45,154 nt of DNA, from contig REDM01000145.1 of NCBI GenBank assembly GCA_007693485.1, positions 1 through 45,154 on the forward strand, written 5' to 3'. Source of the DNA: Spirochaetaceae bacterium. Its GTDB lineage: Bacteria; Spirochaetota; Spirochaetia; DSM-27196; PWMO01. The notes under the pieces are model-generated. The model was not told the DNA's origin and ran no database searches. It worked only from the letters and a program-made list of their open reading frames with translations. Of this stretch, positions 1 to 8,338 are shown piece by piece; the first letter of the stretch is position 1; each line of letters opens with the position of its first letter. Both the position numbers and the translations under genes were made by a program.

Positions 1-819
1 GTGGTCTATCGACGGCGGCGATTGTTGGACGGCGCAACAGAGGTGGTGCTCCGACCCGATCAGGCGGGTGACTACCGGCTGGATTTCCAGCGCCAGGATC
101 TGCTGCGGGGAGAACGCGAAGAGCTCGCGGTCATGCTCAATGTGTCCGATCGTGGGAATCAGCGAGCAGCTGCGGCTGCCGATTCCGGTGGTGCCCGGCA
201 GGCGGGGAGCGAAGCTGAGCCTCGCATCGGTGACGCGTTAGGGTTGGATGGTTCAATGATCTCCGCGGAGCCACCAATCGACCCAATCGCCGAAGCCATC
301 GCATCAATCGACACCGATGATCCGGCGGTAATCTCGGCTGCCGCCTCTGCGGCGCGCGAAACGGATAATCGCGATCTTGCGGCTGCCCTCTGGCGGCGCA
401 ACCGCGACCTCGAGACCGAGTATGGCAGAGAGGCGCGCGTTGGCCTGTTTGAGTTGTCGGTAGCGGCCGGTCGCCTCGTTGACGCGGTTTCCTACGCCGA
501 CCTCATGGCCGAGTATCAGGAAGCACCGCCGACGGCATCATTGATTGTGCTCACCGACGCCCTGATCAGCGCGGGTGACGGATCAACAGCGGCAACCGCC
601 ATCGAGCGCACGCTTGCTCTCCGAACCGATCCGGCCACCGACGACGAACTGTTGTTTCGCCTTGCGCGTCACTATGAAAGCGATCGAGCGGAGCGAAACC
701 TCCGTCGTTCGCTGGGATACTATCGCCGGATCGCCGGGGAGTTTCCGTTGAGCCGCCACTGGGAAGCGTCCCGGGCAAGAATCGAACATATTGAACGGCA
801 CTTCTTTCACGTCCGCTGA
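1..819 (+). CDS. TPR-like repeat protein, 5'-truncated by the window edge
   Basis: Only the C-terminal 272 residues are present. The frame is open from base 1, and the first residues read like the inside of a beta-rich domain, not a start, so the GTG at base 1 is probably internal. Residues about 50-95 are a low-complexity Ala/Gly/Ser/Pro linker. Residues about 100-265 are helical with TPR-like spacing (AALWRRN, YGREARVGLFELSVAAGR, LFRLARHYE, LGYYRRIAGEFP). The last part, where trailing units end in EFPLSRHWEASRARIEHIE, resembles envelope TPR proteins that count chain or complex steps. It ends 73 bp before ffh, which has its own promoter, so it is probably a separate transcript. The family and cell location are not identifiable from this fragment. 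Confidence 0.6.
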   Translation: MVYRRRRLLDGATEVVLRPDQAGDYRLDFQRQDLLRGEREELAVMLNVSDRGNQRAAAAADSGGARQAGSEAEPRIGDALGLDGSMISAEPPIDPIAEAIASIDTDDPAVISAAASAARETDNRDLAAALWRRNRDLETEYGREARVGLFELSVAAGRLVDAVSYADLMAEYQEAPPTASLIVLTDALISAGDGSTAATAIERTLALRTDPATDDELLFRLARHYESDRAERNLRRSLGYYRRIAGEFPLSRHWEASRARIEHIERHFFHVR

Positions 820-834
820 AGCGTTGACGTTCGG

Positions 835-863
835 TTGACACCTCCGGCACAAACCGGTATACA
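835..863 (+). promoter_or_regulatory. Sigma-70 promoter of the ffh operon
   Basis: TTGACA (835-840), a 17-bp spacer and TATACA (858-863). This is the best -35/-10 pair in the window. Transcription should start near 870, about 23 nt before the ffh ATG. The motif CGGTATAC occurs twice, at 855-862 and 882-889; the second copy sits just before the start codon. No Shine-Dalgarno sequence is visible in the leader. Confidence 0.7.
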
Positions 864-892
864 GTACGCTACGCCAATCGCGGTATACGAAT

Positions 893-2233
893 ATGCTGGA
901 TAGAGTATCTGACAAGCTCACCGACATCGTCCGGCAGTTTTCCGGAAAATCGAAGATTTCCGAAAAGAACATCCAGGAAGCTGTCGACGAAATAAAACTC
1001 GCCCTCCTCGAAGCCGATGTCAACCTGCGCGTGGTTCGACGGTTTGTTAATTACACCATCGAGCAGGCAAGCGGTGAGGCGGTGCTGCGGTCCGTTTCGC
1101 CCGGCCAGCAGTTCATCAAGATCGTCTACGATCGCCTCGTCTCCATGCTCGGAGACGAGCGGCAAGACCTTGAGCTGAAGGGACCCGACACCCAGTCGGT
1201 CATCTTGCTGATGGGACTACAGGGTTCGGGAAAGACTACCACCGCCGCGAAGCTTGCGCGCCACTTGAAAAACCGGGGGCGACGCCCGTTGCTGATTGCG
1301 GCGGACCTCGTGCGACCCGCCGCCGTGGAACAGCTTTCGGTACTGGGGAAGCAGATTGACGTTCCCGTTCACCGCGTGGACGGTGCCACCGACCCGGTTG
1401 CCGTAGTCCGAGAGGGTCTGAGTCGAGGCCGAAAAGAGCAGTTTGATACCATCATCGTGGACACAACCGGGCGCATGCAGCTCGACGAGGCGATGATGGT
1501 CGAGCTGGAGAAGATCGAGAAGCTCTGCGATCCCGTTGAGTCCCTGCTGGTGGCGGACGCCATGACCGGTCAAACCGCGGTCGACGTTGCCAAAGAGTTT
1601 GACGGACGCATCGGCCTCACCGGCGTGATCCTGAGCAAGTTTGACTCGGACACCCGCGGCGGCGCCGCGCTGAGCCTCAAGAGCGTCACCGGCAAGCCGA
1701 TCAAGTTCATCGGGATGGGCGAGAAGGTCGAGGATCTTGAGCCCTTCTTCCCGGATCGGATTGCCGGCCGAATTCTCGGCATGGGCGATGTTGTCAGCCT
1801 GGTTGAGAAGGCACAGGAGACGATCGACCAGGATGAGGCCGAACGGCTGGCGAAAAAGATGCAGTCGGCCACCTTCACGCTCGAGGACTACCTCGAACAG
1901 TTTCAGCGCGTGAAGAAGATGGGCTCGCTGCAGTCCATCGTGGAGATGATTCCCGGAGCCAAGGGCGCCATTACCGAAGATGACATCAACGAGAAAGACA
2001 TCAAGCGCGAAGAGGCGATTATCCTTTCGATGACGCGGGAAGAGCGGCGGAACCATCGCATTATCGGACCGCCGAGACGGAAGCGCATTGCGCACGGAAG
2101 CGGCACCTCGATGTTTGAGGTGAACCGCCTCTTGAAGAAGTTCGAGAAAATGCGCACGATGATGCAGAAAATGACCAAGAACAAGAAATACCAGCAGCAG
2201 GTTCTCGCCCGGATGGGCGGAGGGCCCGGCTGA
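893..2233 (+). CDS. ffh: Signal recognition particle GTPase Ffh
   Basis: This 446-aa protein is the protein subunit of the signal recognition particle. With 4.5S RNA it binds signal sequences on nascent membrane and secreted proteins and docks with FtsY. The N-terminal helical domain spans about residues 1-85. The NG GTPase domain carries the P-loop GLQGSGKT (108-115) and the DTTGR motif (about 190). The methionine-rich M domain (about 320-446) has the RNA-binding stretch around SMTREERRNHRIIGPPRRKRIA and a basic Met-rich end (KMRTMMQKMTKNKK). The length is normal for the family. The ATG lies 23-30 nt behind a strong promoter. It is the first gene of an operon running through rplS, the order found in many bacteria. 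Confidence 0.97.
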   Translation: MLDRVSDKLTDIVRQFSGKSKISEKNIQEAVDEIKLALLEADVNLRVVRRFVNYTIEQASGEAVLRSVSPGQQFIKIVYDRLVSMLGDERQDLELKGPDTQSVILLMGLQGSGKTTTAAKLARHLKNRGRRPLLIAADLVRPAAVEQLSVLGKQIDVPVHRVDGATDPVAVVREGLSRGRKEQFDTIIVDTTGRMQLDEAMMVELEKIEKLCDPVESLLVADAMTGQTAVDVAKEFDGRIGLTGVILSKFDSDTRGGAALSLKSVTGKPIKFIGMGEKVEDLEPFFPDRIAGRILGMGDVVSLVEKAQETIDQDEAERLAKKMQSATFTLEDYLEQFQRVKKMGSLQSIVEMIPGAKGAITEDDINEKDIKREEAIILSMTREERRNHRIIGPPRRKRIAHGSGTSMFEVNRLLKKFEKMRTMMQKMTKNKKYQQQVLARMGGGPG

Positions 2234-2292
2234 GTTCGACCATGCAGTGATCACGTTGAAGTGACGAGAACCCATATTCGAGGAGACCGAGA

Positions 2293-2544
2293 ATGAGCAC
2301 AAAGATTCGACTGAAGCGAATGGGAGCCAAAAAGCGCCCCTACTACCGTATTGTTGTCATGGATTCGCGCACCCCGCGCGACGGCCGGGCGATTGAAGAG
2401 GTGGGATACTACCATCCAATCGAAATGGATGAGGGGAACCTTCAGATCAAGGAAGACCGCATTCGCGAGTGGCTTCAGAAGGGCGCCAAGCCCTCCGAAA
2501 CCGTTCGCAAGCTGCTCAATCGCAAGCAGTTCTACCTCCAGTAG
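2293..2544 (+). CDS. rpsP: 30S ribosomal protein S16
   Basis: An 83-aa protein that binds 16S rRNA and assists early 30S assembly. The N-terminus [25 protein letters not shown] and the GYYHP segment are diagnostic of the family. The length is standard. A Shine-Dalgarno sequence (GAGGAGA, about 2280-2286) lies upstream of the ATG. It sits 59 bp after ffh and before khpA, the usual ffh-rpsP order, so translation and targeting components are transcribed together. Confidence 0.97.
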   Translation: MSTKIRLKRMGAKKRPYYRIVVMDSRTPRDGRAIEEVGYYHPIEMDEGNLQIKEDRIREWLQKGAKPSETVRKLLNRKQFYLQ

Positions 2545-2637
2545 CCGAAACGGCGCCGCGTGCCCGACAGGTCCTGTACCTGACGCGCAAGCGGCCCAAC
2601 GGGTACGGAGAGAACAGCAGATGCGAAGGAGGAGCTC

Positions 2638-2871
2638 GTGGAAAGAGAACTTGTCAGTTACGTCGCCAAGGCGCTGGTAGACGAACCCAATCAGGTTGAA
2701 GTAAGCGTCATCGAGGGCGAGAAGTCCACGATCATCGAACTCAAGGTATCTCCCGACGATGTCGGGAAGGTAATCGGAAAGCACGGTCGGATCGCAAAGG
2801 CAATGCGAACCATCCTCAGCGCCGCGGGCACCCGCAGCGGCAAACGGATGGTGCTGGAAATTCTGGACTGA
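2638..2871 (+). CDS. khpA: KH-domain RNA-binding protein KhpA
   Basis: A 77-aa single KH domain protein of the YlqC/KhpA family. It carries the KH signature VGKVIGKHGRIAKAMRTIL (about residues 43-60), which places the GxxG loop as GKHG. KhpA proteins bind RNA, usually with the partner KhpB/Jag, and influence cell-wall and division gene expression in Gram-positives; the role in spirochaetes is inferred. The start is GTG at 2638, chosen because a strong Shine-Dalgarno sequence (AAGGAGGAG) lies about 5 nt upstream and the protein then has the normal family length. The stop overlaps the rimM start by one base (TGATG), suggesting translational coupling. Confidence 0.93.
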   Translation: MERELVSYVAKALVDEPNQVEVSVIEGEKSTIIELKVSPDDVGKVIGKHGRIAKAMRTILSAAGTRSGKRMVLEILD

Positions 2872-3425
2872 TGGACTCCATCGCGATCGGTACCGTATAC
2901 GGATCGCACGGTGTCCACGGACATCTCAAGGTTGGAAGTTTTTCCGGCGAGTACGATCACTTTCAGAGCCTGCGTGAGGTTGAGCTACGCCGCGGGGATA
3001 CTTCCCGGCGTTTTATGGTACGGGAAATGCGCCGGACCGACCGTGGGCTCCTGGTGAAACTCGACGGCATCGACACTCCTGAAATCGCGCGAACCTACGC
3101 CCGATGGGAAATCTGGGTTCCGCGCGAACACGGTTGTCCACTTGGCGATGGTGAATACTACGCGGCGGATCTGTGTGGATGCAGCCTGATCTACCGCCCG
3201 TCTGAGCCGGAATCACCTACCGGCAAATCGCCGACTTCCGATGCGCTGCCCGAGGAAACAATCGGCATCGTGGTGTCGGTGTGGGATAACGGGGCCTCGG
3301 ATCTGCTGGAGGTGGAGAAGCCCGATGGAACCCGCGTGGTGGTTCCCTTCCTGGAGCGGTTTGTTGGTACGGTGGATCCGGTCGGCCGGCGTATTGCGCT
3401 CAAAGAGCGCTGGGTGATCGAGTGA
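2871..3425 (+). CDS. rimM: 16S rRNA processing/30S maturation factor RimM
   Basis: A 184-aa protein that binds S19 and helps mature the 3' domain (head) of the 30S subunit. The N-terminal RimM barrel begins IAIGTVYGSHGVHGHLKV and the C-terminal PRC-barrel ends with LLEVEKPDGTRVVVPFLERFV. Between them, about residues 108-130, is a hydrophilic Ser/Pro/Glu insertion not needed by the fold. It overlaps khpA by 1 bp and trmD by 4 bp (GTGA), so the three genes are tightly coupled. rimM-trmD adjacency is the norm in bacteria. Confidence 0.95.
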   Translation: MDSIAIGTVYGSHGVHGHLKVGSFSGEYDHFQSLREVELRRGDTSRRFMVREMRRTDRGLLVKLDGIDTPEIARTYARWEIWVPREHGCPLGDGEYYAADLCGCSLIYRPSEPESPTGKSPTSDALPEETIGIVVSVWDNGASDLLEVEKPDGTRVVVPFLERFVGTVDPVGRRIALKERWVIE

Positions 3426-4117
3426 ATCTGACCATTCTCACCCTCTTTCCTGAACCGGTCGAGGCGTACTTTGCGTCTTCGATCATGGCAAAGGCGGTTG
3501 CGCGTGGTCTGGTCAGCTACCGCTGCGTCAACATCCGCGATTTCGCGGTGGACACGCACCGCACCTGCGACGACGCTCCCTACGGTGGCGGAGCAGGAAT
3601 GGTGTTGAAACCCGGACCGCTCGCGGCGGCACTCGACTCGGTGGATGCATCGAGCGTTCGCACGGTGTACCCGACACCCTCGGGGATACCGCTTCGAACG
3701 CCCCTGGTACACCAACTCGCCGCCGAACGCGAGCTGATTCTGGTGTGCGGTCGGTACGAGGGTATTGACCAGCGCATCATCGACCGATATGTTGATGATG
3801 AAATCAGTATCGGCGATTACGTACTCAGCTCCGGAGAGCTGGCCGCGCTGGTGATCATCGACGCGGTCTATCGCCGCATCAACGGGGTGATTACCGCGGA
3901 GTCGCTGGACGAAGAGAGTTTTGAAGACGGGCTGTTGGAGTATCCGCACTACACCCGTCCCGAGACGTTCGCGTCTGCTCGTGTTCCCGAGGTATTGCTT
4001 TCGGGGCACCACGAACAGATACGCGCATGGCGGATGGAACAGAGAATAGCCAAGACCCGGCGGATGCGTCCCGACCTCTATCAGGCGTGGCTCGCTCAGC
4101 GGGACGACAAGGAGTAG
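3422..4117 (+). CDS. trmD: tRNA (guanine-N1)-methyltransferase TrmD
   Basis: A 231-aa SpoU/TrmD trefoil-knot enzyme that uses S-adenosylmethionine to methylate G37 next to the anticodon, which prevents +1 frameshifting. Motifs seen are LTLFPE at the N-terminus, [15 protein letters not shown], the knot segment [10 protein letters not shown] and [17 protein letters not shown], and the C-terminal [10 protein letters not shown] and [11 protein letters not shown]. The start is GTG at 3422, overlapping the rimM stop; no better start exists and the N-terminus matches the family exactly. rplS follows after 4 bp. Confidence 0.97.
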   Translation: MNLTILTLFPEPVEAYFASSIMAKAVARGLVSYRCVNIRDFAVDTHRTCDDAPYGGGAGMVLKPGPLAAALDSVDASSVRTVYPTPSGIPLRTPLVHQLAAERELILVCGRYEGIDQRIIDRYVDDEISIGDYVLSSGELAALVIIDAVYRRINGVITAESLDEESFEDGLLEYPHYTRPETFASARVPEVLLSGHHEQIRAWRMEQRIAKTRRMRPDLYQAWLAQRDDKE

Positions 4118-4121
4118 CATA

Positions 4122-4502
4122 ATGGATCTGATTAAGGCACTGGAAAACGAACAGATCAGGGACGACGTCGAGAACTTCCGCATCGGGGACACTGTTCGCG
4201 TTCACTTCAAGATCGTCGAGGGCAAGACCGAGCGTATCCAGGTCTACGAAGGACTGGTCATCGCCAAGAATAACGGGGGACTGCGCAGGACCTTCACCGT
4301 CCGCAAGATCTCGTATGGTGTTGGCGTAGAGCGGGTATTTCCCATGCACTCTCCGCGTATCCAGAAAGTGGAAGTCACCCGGAAGGGTCGGGTGCGGCGC
4401 GCCAAGCTCTACTACATCCGCGACCGTGTTGGAAAGGCTGCGAAGGTGAAAGAGCTCATTCGCAAGAAGAGCGAAACCAAGCCGTCGGCCAAGCCCGAAT
4501 AG
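4122..4502 (+). CDS. rplS: 50S ribosomal protein L19
   Basis: A 126-aa large-subunit protein at the 30S-50S interface. Family signatures are the [28 protein letters not shown] stretch, the [20 protein letters not shown] segment and the basic [11 protein letters not shown] end. A short Lys/Ser/Pro tail (residues about 113-126) follows the conserved core. A Shine-Dalgarno sequence (AAGGAG) lies at the end of trmD. It ends the classical ribosomal part of the operon. No terminator is seen before the next gene, 18 bp downstream. Confidence 0.97.
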   Translation: MDLIKALENEQIRDDVENFRIGDTVRVHFKIVEGKTERIQVYEGLVIAKNNGGLRRTFTVRKISYGVGVERVFPMHSPRIQKVEVTRKGRVRRAKLYYIRDRVGKAAKVKELIRKKSETKPSAKPE

Positions 4503-4520
4503 CTTACCCCGAAGCCATCC

Positions 4521-5561
4521 ATGATTCCCGCGCCGGGCTCCCACTCGGCGGCCGGGTTCACCGTTCCGGCCGTACCAACCGCACACTCGGTGGGCGGCCG
4601 GGTTATCCCCGTCACCGTTCTCTCCTCACTCGGCAATAACAGCTGGCAGCTGTCGGTAGAAGGGCGAACCGTCGTCGCCACATCGCTGCTCAAACTCATC
4701 CCTGGGCAAACCGTTCTCACGCGCGTCGAACACGCCGCGGAGTCGGTTTTTTTGCGTCTGGTGGCACCACCGGGACTCACCGCGTTTCTCGAGCGCCATA
4801 TGCTTCCCAATGATGGCATCATGCGTGCGGTGGTTGAGGCGTTTATGAGAAGCGGGCTTCCCCTCGATCCACCAGCACTGCGACGCGCCCGGGCAAGCCT
4901 CTCGTCGAGCGCCGGGCCCCGTTCTCCGGCAGAGCGGGCCCGTTTGATGGCCGAAGCGATGCGGCGGGGACTCGACCTGAGTACCGACGCCCTCGACGCA
5001 CTCGCCGGACGTTCCGGAGGAGAATATGATCACGACCGGTCAAAGGACCGCGAGCAAAAAAGGCGCTTTCATTCAGAGCGGGATCTGGTTGAGCACGCAG
5101 TAACCCGAGTGACCGAAGAGCCCGATCATCCGGTGCAATTCTTCAATATGCAACGCGCGAACGCCGGTGAACACTGGGTCGTGATTCCCTTCTCCTATGA
5201 TGACGAAGAAACCACCTATGGTGCCGTACTGAGACTGCTCCTGTCGAGAGACCCCGACCGAGTGATACGCGCCGCTTTGTCGGTTGATGCTGAACGGGGC
5301 CGTTGGGGATTCGAGTGGGAGTGCGGCCCAGGCGGGGAGGGCGACTCCCGGGTCATGAGGCTGTTCGCGCCGGAAGGTGAAGGCGTTTCGTCGCACGCCG
5401 CAACCGTGGATCGTTCTGATCCGGCGTTTCGCCGACTGGAACAGGTTTTGCGCGAGTTGGGTATCAACTCGGTCGATATTGGTGATAGTGGCGAATCGTT
5501 TGACGGGTTTTCATCAGAGCTGCCCATGGATATAATGCGGGGCGTACAGGTTGAGGCGTGA
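4521..5561 (+). CDS. FliK/YlqG-like protein next to an FlhB-like protein
   Basis: A 346-aa soluble protein with no signal peptide. Residues about 25-100 look like a small beta domain (VIPVTVLSSLGNNSWQLSVEGRTVVA, KLIPGQTVLTRV), followed by a helical, charged middle section. The C-terminal third (about residues 215-345) resembles the C-terminal domain of flagellar hook-length proteins: a beta-rich stretch (VIRAALSVDAERGRWGFEWECG), then a helix and short strand (FRRLEQVLRELGINSVDI). The main support is context. Its stop overlaps the start of an FlhB C-terminal-like gene, exactly as ylqG precedes ylqH downstream of rplS in Firmicutes. FliK partners FlhB in switching export specificity; whether this pair acts on flagella is inferred. 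The assignment is tentative. Confidence 0.5.
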   Translation: MIPAPGSHSAAGFTVPAVPTAHSVGGRVIPVTVLSSLGNNSWQLSVEGRTVVATSLLKLIPGQTVLTRVEHAAESVFLRLVAPPGLTAFLERHMLPNDGIMRAVVEAFMRSGLPLDPPALRRARASLSSSAGPRSPAERARLMAEAMRRGLDLSTDALDALAGRSGGEYDHDRSKDREQKRRFHSERDLVEHAVTRVTEEPDHPVQFFNMQRANAGEHWVVIPFSYDDEETTYGAVLRLLLSRDPDRVIRAALSVDAERGRWGFEWECGPGGEGDSRVMRLFAPEGEGVSSHAATVDRSDPAFRRLEQVLRELGINSVDIGDSGESFDGFSSELPMDIMRGVQVEA

Positions 5562-5842
5562 GTAAGGTAACCTCGCGCCGCGGGGCACGCCGTCACGCAA
5601 CGGCACTCCAATATCACGACGCCCTTCCAGCTCCGATGGTCGTGGCCAAGGGGTCGGGGGCTGCCGCCGAGCGACTCATCGCTCTGGCGAAGAGCCACGG
5701 AATCACAGTGCTCGACGGGGAGCCAACCGCCGACGCGCTGGTAACACTGAAGATTGGGGAATTCATTCCTCCTGATTTGTACGAGGTGGTAGCACACATG
5801 CTGGTCTTTGTTCGGACCATGGATCGCGCGAGGCGACCATGA
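5558..5842 (+). CDS. FlhB C-terminal-domain-like protein (YlqH family)
   Basis: A 94-aa protein matching the cytoplasmic C-terminal domain of FlhB, the export-switch subunit of flagellar type III secretion, but without any membrane segment. The recognisable core is ALQYHDALPAPMVVAKGSG, then AERLIALAKSHGI, IGEFIPPDLYEVVAHML and VFVRTMD. In FlhB the self-cleaving motif NPTH precedes the ALxY strand; here that position reads ARRH, so autocleavage is not expected. It corresponds to YlqH/FhlB, a free-standing paralogue in Bacillus and others. The GTG start overlaps the upstream FliK-like gene by 4 bp and the stop overlaps the next start by 4 bp (ATGA), implying coupled translation. Confidence 0.82.
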   Translation: MSKVTSRRGARRHATALQYHDALPAPMVVAKGSGAAAERLIALAKSHGITVLDGEPTADALVTLKIGEFIPPDLYEVVAHMLVFVRTMDRARRP

Positions 5843-6984
5843 GAAGCATCAACGTCTCTGATCTCAAACCCGGACAACGGTTTGACAAACCGGTATACGT
5901 CGACGGGGACAGCATCCTTGTGCCCGAACGCGTTCCGATCCGCGACAAGGACATCGAGCGTCTTCAGCGGTGGAAGGTGAAAGCGGTCACCACCGAAGGG
6001 GCCCTGATCAAAGAGGGACACGAAGAACCCCAGGATGGATTTCTTCAACAGGCGCTGCGCTCCCCCGGTCAGCAGGCGGTCAAGAAGACCTACAGTGCGG
6101 TCGCGGCCAAGCTGAGTGATCTGTTCAACCGGATTCGTGAGATGGACACGGTCTCAATCGCCGAGCTGGATTCCATTATTGATCATCTCTTTCACGCTCT
6201 CGACGAGCGCAAGAATGACATCATTCAGTTCATTCTGTACGGGTTTCAGGGGCAGGCGGGGTTCGTTGAGAACGCAATCAACTGTTCGGTCCTGGCAACC
6301 ATGGTCGGACGGAATATGGGCATGGTCAAGCACAAGCTGTTGCAGCTGGCGACCGCGTCCCTCCTGCACGACATCGGTATGCTTCGACTTCCGCAGGAGA
6401 TTGTCGATAAAAAGGGCAAGCTTGCACCCGAGGAACTCAAGAAGATCCGCACCCATCCCATTCATTCCTACAAGATCATTACGCGGGAACTCAGATATCC
6501 TGAAGAGATTGGCATTGCGGCGATGCAGCATCAGGAGCGTTGGGACGGAGCCGGGTATCCGCGTGGGGTGGCCGGGCGGAACATTATCCTGCCGGCGCGG
6601 ATTATCGCTGTGGTGGACGCGTTCGAAGCGATGGTCTCAGAACGCCCCTACCGCGGATCAATGATCGGGTATGCGGCGATGCGGGCCATCCTGAGCGATA
6701 ATTCTCGCCGGTTTGACCCCGAGGTCCTCAAGGTATTCATCCGCACCATGGGTATCTATCCCATCGGGAGCATCGTGTTGTTGAGCAGCGGTGCGATTGG
6801 ACGCGTCATCGAGAATAACGTCGACGCCCCCCTCAAGCCGGCGGTCAAGATCATAATCAATGAACGCGGCCGCGAATACGCGGGAGATAACGGTGAGACA
6901 CTCGATCTCTTCACCGAAAAAAACCTCTTCATCGCCAAAGCGGTTGATCCCAAAGAGCTTACCGCGGCCCGTGAGGCGGATTGA
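5839..6984 (+). CDS. HD-GYP domain protein with altered metal site
   Basis: A 381-aa cytoplasmic protein. An N-terminal domain (residues 1-55, starting SINVSDLKPGQRFDKPVYVDG) of the kind often found before HD-GYP modules is followed by an HD-GYP domain (about 140-305): HDIG at 177-180, THP with H206, QHQERWDGAGYP (231 onward) and VVDAFEAMVSERPYR. HD-GYP enzymes hydrolyse cyclic-di-GMP with a two- or three-metal site. Here the first expected histidine appears to be Asn145 and the second histidine of the HHE motif is Gln232, so activity may be weakened or lost. It lies in an operon with an FlhB-like switch protein, which would fit a motility-linked role, though that is inference. Confidence 0.88.
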   Translation: MRSINVSDLKPGQRFDKPVYVDGDSILVPERVPIRDKDIERLQRWKVKAVTTEGALIKEGHEEPQDGFLQQALRSPGQQAVKKTYSAVAAKLSDLFNRIREMDTVSIAELDSIIDHLFHALDERKNDIIQFILYGFQGQAGFVENAINCSVLATMVGRNMGMVKHKLLQLATASLLHDIGMLRLPQEIVDKKGKLAPEELKKIRTHPIHSYKIITRELRYPEEIGIAAMQHQERWDGAGYPRGVAGRNIILPARIIAVVDAFEAMVSERPYRGSMIGYAAMRAILSDNSRRFDPEVLKVFIRTMGIYPIGSIVLLSSGAIGRVIENNVDAPLKPAVKIIINERGREYAGDNGETLDLFTEKNLFIAKAVDPKELTAAREAD

Positions 6985-7337
6985 CCGCACAACGATCAAC
7001 CACCACCCGAGGGCGCGACGGCGAAACGCGGGCGGCCGCGTTTCTCGTTGATTTGGGGTGGAATATTGTACAAAAGAACTTCAGAGGACGGCGCGGTGAG
7101 GTCGATATTGTAGCTGTACGAGAAGGGATCATCGGTTTTTTTGAGGTGAAGAGCTGGACCGTGTTGCCCTACGAGAGTCTTGAACACAGCGTCACCCGTC
7201 GCAAGCTCGCGCGAATCGTCGGGGCCTCGCGCGAGTTCTTGGCCGTAAACAGCGAGTTTGATGGTTTTTCGCCCCGCTACGAGGTACTGTTTGTGTGTGG
7301 AGACAGGGTAGAACAGATTCCCGGTGTGGTTGAATAG
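6981..7337 (+). CDS. YraN-family (UPF0102) nuclease-fold protein
   Basis: A 118-aa protein of the UPF0102/YraN family, which has a restriction-endonuclease-like fold and an unsettled cellular role. The family pattern is clear: a GRDGETRAAAFLVDLGWNIVQKNFRGRRGEVDIVA run followed by FFEVKSW, giving the E-x-D and E-x-K catalytic-type residues (EVDIVA and FEVK). The start is TTG at 6981, overlapping the HD-GYP stop by 4 bp (TTGA); no ATG or GTG gives a better N-terminus. yraN is commonly found in the trmD-rplS-rnhB region of other bacteria, which fits. Confidence 0.9.
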   Translation: MTAQRSTTTRGRDGETRAAAFLVDLGWNIVQKNFRGRRGEVDIVAVREGIIGFFEVKSWTVLPYESLEHSVTRRKLARIVGASREFLAVNSEFDGFSPRYEVLFVCGDRVEQIPGVVE

Positions 7338-7351
7338 CCGCGGAGAGCACC

Positions 7352-7504
7352 ATGGTGAGAATAGCCAAACCAAGCGACCCGAAGCGAATCGCAGAGCTCA
7401 AACATAAGGTTCGCGACAGAACCTACATGTCGGCCGCTATTGCGCGACTGGCGCAGAAACTCACCGAAGAACTCGTTCATACCCGAAACGATACCCCGCG
7501 TTAA
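7352..7504 (+). CDS. 50-aa protein of unknown function
   Basis: A short ORF, ATG 7352 to TAA 7502-7504, 15 bp after yraN, with a Shine-Dalgarno sequence (GGAGAG) 6 nt upstream. The product is basic and probably helical: MVRIAKPSDPKRIAELKHKV, then a middle section ending SAAIARLAQKLTEELV. No Cys, no membrane segment and no recognised domain. Its ribosome-binding site, spacing, and position as last gene before a convergent gene 3 bp away support it as real and part of the upstream operon. I do not recognise the family. Confidence 0.6.
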   Translation: MVRIAKPSDPKRIAELKHKVRDRTYMSAAIARLAQKLTEELVHTRNDTPR

Positions 7505-7507
7505 ATC

Positions 7508-8332
7508 TCACCGACCACGCAAAAGATCCACCACCCGAAACGCCTTCCGTTGCACCGCAGCGCTGTAGGGCGCCTGCGTCAGCGTCAGCACCGCGCGAAA
7601 CAGCGCGGGATCGTGAAGACCGGCGGACGCCCAATGGAGTTCTTCGATCGCACGCAACGTCGCGTACGCAAGGTAGTCGCTTCCACCCGTTCGTCCCATG
7701 CGTTCGATGATCAGGGTGAGATGGCCGATCAGCTCGGCATCGGTTTCTGCGTTCATGCGGCTGAGGGCCGCGGTCGCCTCTCCCAATACCATTGGCTCGC
7801 TGTCGTTTCGGATGACCTCGAGTACGGCGGTGCGCGCGTACGGACCGCCGACGTTCCCGAGGGTGCGAACCGCCTGCATCCGGACGTGGGGGAAGGAGGC
7901 AATCCGCCGTCCACCCTCAACCGTACGGGTTCCGGTGCCCTCGGTCGCGAGAAAATGGAGAATCCCGATAATCACTCGATCTCGGGGATCAAGCGCGCCC
8001 TGACGGTGCAGGGTGTCGATGCGTCGTACGGCGGCAAGTTTTTGATTGGGATCTTCGGCACGGGCACCGTATTCCAGAACACGGATCTCAGTCATGCGTT
8101 GGGGTGTCATCGGAATGTCGCGCGGAGTGATGGGCACCCAGATGGGGTCCTGACCGGTTCCGTTTGGCTCGCCGGCATCATCTCCGGGGATGACCCAAGC
8201 GGGGCGCTCGGGCTCGCCTGACTCGGGATTGGGAAGCGACTCGGCAAACAGTGGCGCAACCATGGGACTACCGCACAGCAGGAGAACGGTACACGCGAGG
8301 CCGTACAGCGCGCCGGAAGAGCCCAGGTTCAT
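7508..8332 (-). CDS. Secreted HEAT-repeat-like protein of unknown function
   Basis: A 274-aa protein with a signal peptide (residues 1-31: hydrophobic LYGLACTVLLLCGSPMVAPLFA followed by ES). A Pro/Gly/Asp-rich linker follows to about residue 65. The rest is helical with HEAT-like repeats: residues about 120-190 include FPHVRMQAVRTLGNVGGPYARTAVLEVI and SEPMVLGEATAALSRM, typical of repeats that count helical pairs. It is probably periplasmic and may be a protein-binding scaffold; the partner is unknown. It is convergent with the 50-aa ORF and divergent from coaD, so it forms its own transcription unit. An extended -10 box lies 6 nt before the ATG. Confidence 0.75.
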   Translation of the reverse strand: MNLGSSGALYGLACTVLLLCGSPMVAPLFAESLPNPESGEPERPAWVIPGDDAGEPNGTGQDPIWVPITPRDIPMTPQRMTEIRVLEYGARAEDPNQKLAAVRRIDTLHRQGALDPRDRVIIGILHFLATEGTGTRTVEGGRRIASFPHVRMQAVRTLGNVGGPYARTAVLEVIRNDSEPMVLGEATAALSRMNAETDAELIGHLTLIIERMGRTGGSDYLAYATLRAIEELHWASAGLHDPALFRAVLTLTQAPYSAAVQRKAFRVVDLLRGR

Positions 8333-8338
8333 GCCCTC

